DNA of 18,062 nucleotides from assembly GCA_910584325.1 (NCBI GenBank), contig CAJTZH010000056.1, positions 1 through 18,062 on the forward strand, written 5' to 3'. The stretch is from an uncultured Lachnospiraceae bacterium. Lineage in GTDB: Bacteria > Bacillota > Clostridia > Lachnospirales > Lachnospiraceae. The notes below the pieces were generated by a model. The model was given only the letters and a program-made list of their open reading frames with translations. It had not been told where the DNA came from and did no database searches. Made by a program: the position numbers and the translations under genes. Below are positions 13,973 through 18,062 of the stretch, in pieces (the first letter of the stretch is position 1; every line of letters starts with the position of its first letter).

Positions 13973-14003
13973 TTGACCATACAGTTACTGTACGGTTTAT
14001 GAT
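13973..14003 (+). promoter_or_regulatory. MerR-type MATE promoter with 19-bp spacer
   Basis: TTGACC (13973-13978), a 19-bp spacer and TATGAT (13998-14003). The spacer contains the perfect odd-centred dyad TACAGTTACTGTA (13980-13992), which extends to a 19-bp near-palindrome. It is the partner of the cls promoter (25/31 identical) and probably the binding site of the divergent MerR regulator. Confidence 0.82.
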
Positions 14004-14027
14004 ACGTGAAACGGATAAAAAAATCAA
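13999..14027 (-). promoter_or_regulatory. probable merR-type gene promoter, overlapping the MATE promoter
   Basis: On the minus strand: TTGATT (14027-14022), a 17-bp spacer and TATCAT (14004-13999). The -10 lies on top of the MATE -10, and the predicted start falls inside the MerR dyad. The two promoters therefore run face to face over one operator, as in classical mer operons, which predicts autoregulation. Confidence 0.5.
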
Positions 14028-14047
14028 GACAAAAGGAGAATTATTTT

Positions 14048-15379
14048 ATGGAAACTGAAAATGCGTATCAAAAACCTGTAACATTAAAAAATATTTTAAA
14101 GTTCGCTGTTCCGACGATTGCAATGAGCGTATTCATGTCGTTTTATACGATGGTTGACGGTTTGTTTGTATCGAATCTGATTAGTACGGACGCGCTGTCG
14201 GCAATTAATCTGACGGCGCCCGTCATTCAGCTTGTGACCGCAATTTCCACGATGCTTGCAACAGGAGGAAGCGCGGTCATCATGAAGAAAATGGGCGAGA
14301 AAAGAAGCGAGGAAGCGAAGGAAGATTTTACGGTTTTGATTCTTGTGAATGTACTGGTCGGTTTGCTGATGTGCGTAATCGGATATTCGGTAATGGAGCG
14401 TATTTTTGGCGCAATGAATCTGTCTTCGGAAGTGGAGGGCTATTGTGTAGAGTATCTGAGCCGCTATCTGCTTTTTACGGTTCCGATTCTGCTGATGAAT
14501 AATTTTACGCTCTATATGATTGCAAGCGGTAAATCGACGCTTTCCCTGATTTGTTCCGTAGCGGGCGGCGTATTGAACATGGCGCTTGACTACGTGTTTT
14601 TGTCGGTCCTTGATATGGGAATTGCAGGCGCGGCAGTCGCGACCGGTCTGGGATATTCCGTGACGGCGGTTGTTGGACTGTTTGTGTTTACCAGTAAAAA
14701 GAATCTTCTGTATTTTAAAAAGCCTGTGCTGCGGTTTGACGTTTTGTTCCACGCGGCTTCAAACGGCTGTTCCGAGATGGCGACCGCGCTTGTGACGGGT
14801 ATTATTACGATGATGTTTAACTGGACGATGCTTTCGTATGTCGGAGAGGACGGCGTAGCTGCCGTTACGATTATCATGTATGTGCTGATGTTCGCAAGTT
14901 CCCTCTATACGGGGTATTCCTACGGAGTTGCGCCGATGATAAGCTATTACCACGGAGAGAAAAACGAGCAAAAACTGAAAAAACTGACAGCAGTAAGCTT
15001 TAGGGTTATTGCAGTAATATCCGTTTTGACGGCGGCAGGCTCGCTTTTTTTGACAAAACCGCTTGTATCCGTGTTTGCGCGTCCTGACAATCCGGTGTAT
15101 GACCTTGCGGTAACGGGAAACAGGATTTGTACGATTGCTCTTTTATTTATCGGGTTTAATATTTATGCCAGCGGAATGTTTACGGCGTTATCGAACGGTA
15201 TTGTGTCGGCTGTGCTCGCGTTTTCACGTTCGTTTGTTTTTATGCTGGTGACGATGCTTGTGCTTCCGACGCTCCTTGGCGTAAACGGTATCTGGCTGGC
15301 AACGCCTGTGGCGGAACTGATGGCGCTTATTTTATCCACGGGCGTGTTTTTGAAATATAAGGCGCGATATGGGTATTGA
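14048..15379 (+). CDS. MATE family multidrug efflux transporter
   Basis: A 443-residue, 12-TM membrane protein made of two six-helix MatE bundles, of normal family length. Landmarks are the N-terminal FAVPTIAMSVFMSFYTMVDGLFVSNL block, the first-bundle linker GGVLNMALDYVFL, and the second-bundle segments SNGCSEMATALVTGIITMMFN and GYSYGVAPMISYYHGEKNEQKLKK. MATE exporters of this MepA-like sort extrude cationic drugs and dyes using Na+ or H+ gradients. The ATG at 14048 is selected because AAAGGAG (14032-14038) precedes it and because an in-frame GTG at 14006 falls at or before the predicted transcription start. It is driven by the MerR-type promoter at 13973-14003 and is divergent from its likely activator. 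It is the functional partner of cls in this regulon. Confidence 0.93.
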   Translation: METENAYQKPVTLKNILKFAVPTIAMSVFMSFYTMVDGLFVSNLISTDALSAINLTAPVIQLVTAISTMLATGGSAVIMKKMGEKRSEEAKEDFTVLILVNVLVGLLMCVIGYSVMERIFGAMNLSSEVEGYCVEYLSRYLLFTVPILLMNNFTLYMIASGKSTLSLICSVAGGVLNMALDYVFLSVLDMGIAGAAVATGLGYSVTAVVGLFVFTSKKNLLYFKKPVLRFDVLFHAASNGCSEMATALVTGIITMMFNWTMLSYVGEDGVAAVTIIMYVLMFASSLYTGYSYGVAPMISYYHGEKNEQKLKKLTAVSFRVIAVISVLTAAGSLFLTKPLVSVFARPDNPVYDLAVTGNRICTIALLFIGFNIYASGMFTALSNGIVSAVLAFSRSFVFMLVTMLVLPTLLGVNGIWLATPVAELMALILSTGVFLKYKARYGY

Positions 15380-15412
15380 GCGGCTGTTTGGAAAACCGGT
15401 TTCGAAATATCG

Positions 15413-15441
15413 TTGATATGAACCGGATTATGGGGTATAGT
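15413..15441 (+). promoter_or_regulatory. promoter of regulator-kinase operon 2
   Basis: TTGATA (15413-15418), an exact 17-bp spacer and TATAGT (15436-15441) lie 42 bp before the regulator ATG. Short perfect palindromes just upstream (AAACCGGTTT at 15393-15402, TTTCGAAA at 15400-15407) may be operator elements. No Pho-box-like CTGTCAC repeat is seen here. Confidence 0.65.
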
Positions 15442-15483
15442 ACTTTTAATAAGGACTGCATCAAAATGGAGTGTGATAAGAAA

Positions 15484-16149
15484 ATGACGGATATTTACTA
15501 TGTGGAAGATGACGAAGCGATTGCGCTGACAGTGAAGGAATTTCTGGAAAAACGCGGGTTTTACGTGTCTGTTTATCCGACGATTGCCGAAGCAAAACGC
15601 GCGCTTTTAGAGCGTTGTCCGGCGCTGGCGCTTGTGGACTGGAATCTGCCGGACGGAGACGGGAAATTACTCTGCCGCTGGATTCGTTCCAACAGAAAAG
15701 AACTGCCTGTGATATTTCTTACGGTCCGCGGTGATTCGCGGGATATTGTCGCGGGATTTGAAAACGGCGCGGATGATTATGTGGTCAAACCATTTGAGCT
15801 TGACGTGCTGCTTTCCCGCATTCACGCGCTGCAAAAACGGTGCGGGAATGTGTCGGAACAGTATTTATCGTGCGGAAATATTACGCTTGACAGGAAACGG
15901 ACAACCGTGATATGCAGCGGGGAAGAACTTGACCTCACCCATTCCGAGTACCGGCTTTTGCTATATTTGCTGGAAAACAAAGGGAGAACGGTCACAAGGG
16001 AAAAGCTGCTGGAAGCGCTCTGGGACAGTAACGGAAACTTTGTAAACGATAACACACTCACCGTTACGATGAAACGCCTGCGTGAAAAACTGCGCCGTCC
16101 GGCATGTCTGAAGACAGTCAGAAGTATCGGTTACCGCATGGAGGATTGA
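15484..16149 (+). CDS. OmpR/PhoB-family response regulator (module 2)
   Basis: A 221-residue response regulator. The receiver domain (1-~118) has E8-D9-D10, phosphoacceptor D52 (LALVDWNLPDGDG), T80 and K102 (VKPFELD). The C-terminal winged helix (~125-221) carries LDLTHSEYRLLLYLLENKG, NDNTLTVTMKRLREKL and the terminal SIGYRMED. The start is somewhat uncertain. ATG 15484 gives the usual short N-terminus (MTDIYYVEDD) with GGAG at 15468-15471; an in-frame ATG at 15466 with AAGGA upstream would add six residues. It is followed after 2 nt by its kinase. The probable target is the CTGTCAC repeat at 17324-17341 in front of the ABC genes, whose geometry suits a tandem PhoB-like dimer. Confidence 0.92.
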   Translation: MTDIYYVEDDEAIALTVKEFLEKRGFYVSVYPTIAEAKRALLERCPALALVDWNLPDGDGKLLCRWIRSNRKELPVIFLTVRGDSRDIVAGFENGADDYVVKPFELDVLLSRIHALQKRCGNVSEQYLSCGNITLDRKRTTVICSGEELDLTHSEYRLLLYLLENKGRTVTREKLLEALWDSNGNFVNDNTLTVTMKRLREKLRRPACLKTVRSIGYRMED

Positions 16150-16151
16150 CA

Positions 16152-17333
16152 ATGAACAAAAAACGTATGATAACGGGCGCGGCGGTTACGCTGGCGCTCT
16201 GTCTTTTTTCGGCTTCCATAACCGCGCTTCTGGTGACGCGGTATGACGGCAAAAGAGTTTACCGCATGATGGAAACGGTCTATCAGGATATTATCGAAAA
16301 TCAGCCGGAAGCGGAACAGGCAGTTTTGCAGGCATTAAAAGAATGCAGGAATGAGCGGAAAACGCCGGGAGGGGAAAGTATTCTCCGTGCCTATGGTTAT
16401 CGGGAAGCGGATTTTTTAAATCCGTCGAGAACGGCTGTGGCGGCGTTTGCGGCTGTGGGGGTTCTTATAGGCGGAGTGGTGTTTTCCTTGGTGCTTTTGT
16501 TTTGGCAGGACAGGAAAATGAAACGAATCAGGGGGCTGACGGAGTATCTGGAACAGGTAAATATAGGAGACGCCCGCTGTTTTTTGCAAAAGGAAGAGGA
16601 CGAATTTTCCAAATTACAGGACGAACTCTATAAGACGGTGACAGAACTCTATCAGACAAGGGAGAAGGCGCTTTTGGCGAAGAATCGTTTTGCCGAAAAT
16701 CTTTATAATATCGCGCATCAGATGAAAACGCCGCTTACAGCAATTTCACTGTCCGTACAGACGGTGGGTAACAGACCGCAGGAGGAGTTTGCAGAACAGA
16801 TACGGCGGCAGGTTTTACGCCTTACGTGTTTGGAGGAGGCGCTGCTGTTATTGTCCCGTATTGACGCGGGAACGCTTTTGCTTGAACGAAGGGAAACGGA
16901 TGTGTTCACGCTTTTGTCGCTTGCCGCCGATAATTTGCAGGAACTTAGTCAGGAGGCGGATGTTTTCATTGACGTGCCGGAAGCGGGCGCGGTGACAGTC
17001 TGCGTCGATTTGGAGTGGACGATGGAAGCCGTGATGAATCTGATGAAAAATTGTATGGAGCATACCAAAAGGGGCGGAACGGTTTTTGTTTCGTATGAAC
17101 AAAATCATCTATATACGCAGGTTCGAATATGGGATGAGGGAGCGGGATTTGCAAAAGAAGACCTGCCGCACCTTTTTGAGCGTTTTTACCGTGGACAGAA
17201 TGAAAAGGGCGGCGGCATCGGTATCGGTCTGGCGATTTCCAAAGAACTGATTGAAAGCCAGAACGGTACGGTTACGGCAAAAAATCTGCCGGACGGGGGA
17301 GCCTGTTTTGAAATCAGGTTTTACTGTCACTGA
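16152..17333 (+). CDS. sensor histidine kinase (module 2)
   Basis: A 393-residue membrane kinase. TM1 (~8-28) and TM2 (~95-117) flank a ~65-residue, charged, mostly helical external region, so unlike the kinase of module 1 it has a small true sensor loop. The H-box is NIAHQMKTPLTAI with H189, the N-box NLMKN with N300, the G1 box DEGAG (D328, G330, G332), the F-box LFERFYR (341-347) and the G2 box GIGIGL (355-360). Start 16152 has GGAGG at 16140-16144 and lies 2 nt after the regulator stop, so the pair is coupled. Its stop codon lies inside the downstream Pho-box-like repeat. With the adjacent transporter gene broken, this kinase-regulator pair may now have no working local target. Confidence 0.92.
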   Translation: MNKKRMITGAAVTLALCLFSASITALLVTRYDGKRVYRMMETVYQDIIENQPEAEQAVLQALKECRNERKTPGGESILRAYGYREADFLNPSRTAVAAFAAVGVLIGGVVFSLVLLFWQDRKMKRIRGLTEYLEQVNIGDARCFLQKEEDEFSKLQDELYKTVTELYQTREKALLAKNRFAENLYNIAHQMKTPLTAISLSVQTVGNRPQEEFAEQIRRQVLRLTCLEEALLLLSRIDAGTLLLERRETDVFTLLSLAADNLQELSQEADVFIDVPEAGAVTVCVDLEWTMEAVMNLMKNCMEHTKRGGTVFVSYEQNHLYTQVRIWDEGAGFAKEDLPHLFERFYRGQNEKGGGIGIGLAISKELIESQNGTVTAKNLPDGGACFEIRFYCH

Positions 17334-17357
17334 GCTGTCACTTTGCGTTGCTATAAT
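17324..17357 (+). promoter_or_regulatory. Pho-box-like operator and promoter of ABC operon 2
   Basis: CTGTCAC occurs at 17324-17330 and again at 17335-17341, an exact 11-bp direct repeat (7 bp plus 4-bp TGAG). This is the arrangement of PhoB boxes and other OmpR-family sites. Ten bp further is a perfect TATAAT (17352-17357) with TGC before it (extended -10) and no -35 hexamer, as expected for a promoter activated by a regulator bound over the -35 region. Confidence 0.7.
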
Positions 17358-17400
17358 GGGATTACAACAATACATCATTTCATGATAGGAGGAGAAAAAC

Positions 17401-18036
17401 GTGGAAATTTTGAGATGTGATGGAGTAAGCAAATTTTATGGCGGCAAGGAGAATCAGACGACAGCCCTTTCCGGGATTTGCCTGTCTGTGGAGAAGGGAG
17501 AATTTGTCGCGGTTATCGGAGCTTCCGGCTCGGGAAAATCGACATTGCTGCATATTCTTGGCAGCGTGGACAAGCCGTCATGCGGCAGCGTTTTTGTGGA
17601 CGGGGTGGATATTTCGTCTTTCAGCGCGAAACAGGCGGCAATTTTTCGGCGCAGGAAAGTAGGAATTGTTTATCAGTTCTATAATCTGATACCGACGCTG
17701 ACGGTCAGAAAAAACATTTTGATGCCGCTTCTTCTGGATAAGAAAAAAGTCAATCAGGAATATTTTGAGCAGATTGTAACGTCTCTTGGAATTGCCGATA
17801 AACTGGAGGCGCTGCCGAGTCAATTGTCGGGCGGACAGCAGCAAAGAACCGCTATCGCGCGTTCGCTTATCTACCGTCCGGCGCTTCTTCTGGCGGACGA
17901 GCCGACGGGTAGTGTAAAGTTAGTACAACACTACCCGAAAGAAATACCCGTGATATTATTTTCACTGTCAATGCGTATTTCAGAGATAACAGACCGCCAC
18001 AGTGTACGCTTTTCTTCACGGGTCAGCGATTTATAA
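17401..18036 (+). pseudogene. ABC transporter ATPase (module 2), interrupted after Walker B
   Basis: A MacB/LolD-like ATPase starting with GTG after AGGAGG (17387-17392). Residues 1-170 are normal: Walker A GASGSGKST (40-48), Q-loop VYQFYNLIPTLTV, signature LSGGQQQRTAIARSL (142-156) and Walker B LLLADEPTG (162-170). The family then continues with (N/S)LD and later a switch histidine (THD/THN), as the intact ATPase in this window does. Here the frame instead runs into 41 unrelated residues (SVKLVQHYPKE... to stop at 18036), which are antisense to a recombinase gene. D-loop, H-loop and the final ~50 residues are missing, so the product should be inactive. The break near 17910-17915 is an insertion junction. 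The rest of the gene and its permease presumably lie beyond the element, outside the window. Confidence 0.85.
17906..17937. repeat. inverted repeat at the insertion junction (candidate att site)
   Basis: Perfect 10-bp arms CGGGTAGTGT (17906-17915) and ACACTACCCG (17928-17937) flank 12 bp. The left arm is partly host ATPase coding sequence (ACG GGT AGT, Thr-Gly-Ser); the right arm contains the stop codon of the recombinase. This could be part of the hybrid attachment site. The exact crossover cannot be set without the empty site. Confidence 0.55.
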
Positions 18037-18062
18037 ATATTCTTGAAATCAGATTGCAGCAG
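17914..18062. mobile_element. one end of an integrated element (serine recombinase type)
   Basis: From about 17914 the sequence no longer fits the host ATPase on the plus strand. On the minus strand it encodes a recombinase tail reading out to the junction. A recombinase gene abutting one end is typical of serine-recombinase-borne conjugative or mobilisable elements and prophages. Only ~150 bp is visible, so type, size and cargo are unknown. The left boundary is approximate (17907-17916). Confidence 0.65.
17931..18062 (-). CDS. serine site-specific recombinase, C-terminal end (partial)
   Basis: The last 43 codons plus TAG of a gene that enters from beyond the right edge of the window; the frame is open throughout. 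The tail reads SDFKNIYKSLTREEKRTLW, then RSVISEIRIDSENNITGISFG. It resembles the usual C-terminus of large serine recombinases (TnpX/TndX-like and phage integrases): a helix of the form F-x-x-I-Y-x-x-L, a K-R-x-x-W/F-R-S-V/I-I segment, then I-x-I-D and a short beta end. The catalytic N-terminal domain and zinc-ribbon region are out of view, so the assignment rests on this tail and on the location: the gene ends about 20 bp from a clean break in a host gene. It likely catalyses integration and excision of the element. Confidence 0.65.
   Translation of the reverse strand: MLQSDFKNIYKSLTREEKRTLWRSVISEIRIDSENNITGISFG

Noticed and set aside
14096..14752. 218-residue minus-strand frame inside the MATE gene
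   Set aside because: His/Arg/Gln-rich antisense shadow of a membrane protein, without a ribosome binding site.
17324..17341. Calling the CTGTCAC repeat a true phosphate-regulon site
   Set aside because: No phosphate gene is nearby. OmpR-family sites commonly share 11-bp direct-repeat spacing, so the neighbouring regulator is a better candidate.
17911..18036. The C-terminal ~42 residues of the interrupted ATPase as a new functional domain
   Set aside because: They are the antisense reading of the recombinase tail and replace the essential D-loop and H-loop; chance read-through is the simplest explanation.
1..18062. CRISPR arrays, tRNA or rRNA genes, riboswitches
   Set aside because: No regularly spaced repeats, no cloverleaf-like or conserved RNA motifs were seen; all intergenic gaps are under about 200 bp and mostly explained by promoters, operators or hairpins.

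Overview
The window looks like chromosomal DNA of a Gram-positive gut Clostridium relative, most likely a Lachnospiraceae-type Firmicute. The reasons are the strong AGGAG-type ribosome binding sites, promoters with TTGACA/TATAAT-like boxes, the gene families present (DUF6061-like small protein, MATE, a PtsI with a Lachnospiraceae-like active-site segment, two sensor-regulator-ABC modules), and the moderate GC content. This is inferred from sequence character; no RNA gene is present to confirm it. The first ~3.2 kb is visibly more AT-rich than the rest.

Layout. (1) 1-3.1 kb holds small or orphan genes: a DUF6061-like protein (-), a DUF2185-containing protein, a helical ferritin-like protein, and an AAA_14/DUF4143 ATPase (-) that appears to carry an in-frame internal deletion. 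(2) 3.2-8.15 kb is a complete two-component system plus ABC exporter module: OmpR-type regulator, two-TM kinase with a ~5-residue external loop, ATPase, and an 800-residue FtsX/MacB-type permease. A repeat-rich promoter separates the kinase from the ATPase. (3) 8.16-9.6 kb is a marR-degV operon on the minus strand, closed by a strong hairpin. Two perfect TGTTGA-N4-TCAACA operators flank and overlap its promoter. (4) 9.7-11.4 kb is ptsI (enzyme I of the PTS). (5) 11.4-15.4 kb is a probable MerR-family regulon. A BmrR/TipA-like activator (-) lies between cls (cardiolipin synthase) and a MATE exporter. Both targets have nearly identical promoters with the unusual 19-bp spacer typical of MerR activation. 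(6) 15.4-17.9 kb is a second regulator-kinase-ABC module. Its ABC promoter carries an 11-bp-spaced CTGTCAC direct repeat of Pho-box geometry.

The most striking event is at the right edge. The second ABC ATPase stops being homologous immediately after the Walker B motif (ADEPTG). The DNA that follows encodes, on the minus strand, the C-terminal 43 residues of what looks like a large serine recombinase, ending about 20 bp from the junction. A 10-bp inverted repeat spans that junction. This appears to be one end of an integrated element, with the rest outside the window. It would inactivate the second transporter.

Together, the genes suggest a cell-envelope and drug-stress neighbourhood: two peptide- or antibiotic-type sensor/exporter modules, an efflux pump and a phospholipid-remodelling enzyme co-controlled by one MerR regulator, and a fatty-acid-binding DegV protein under MarR control. 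Substrates cannot be read from the sequence.
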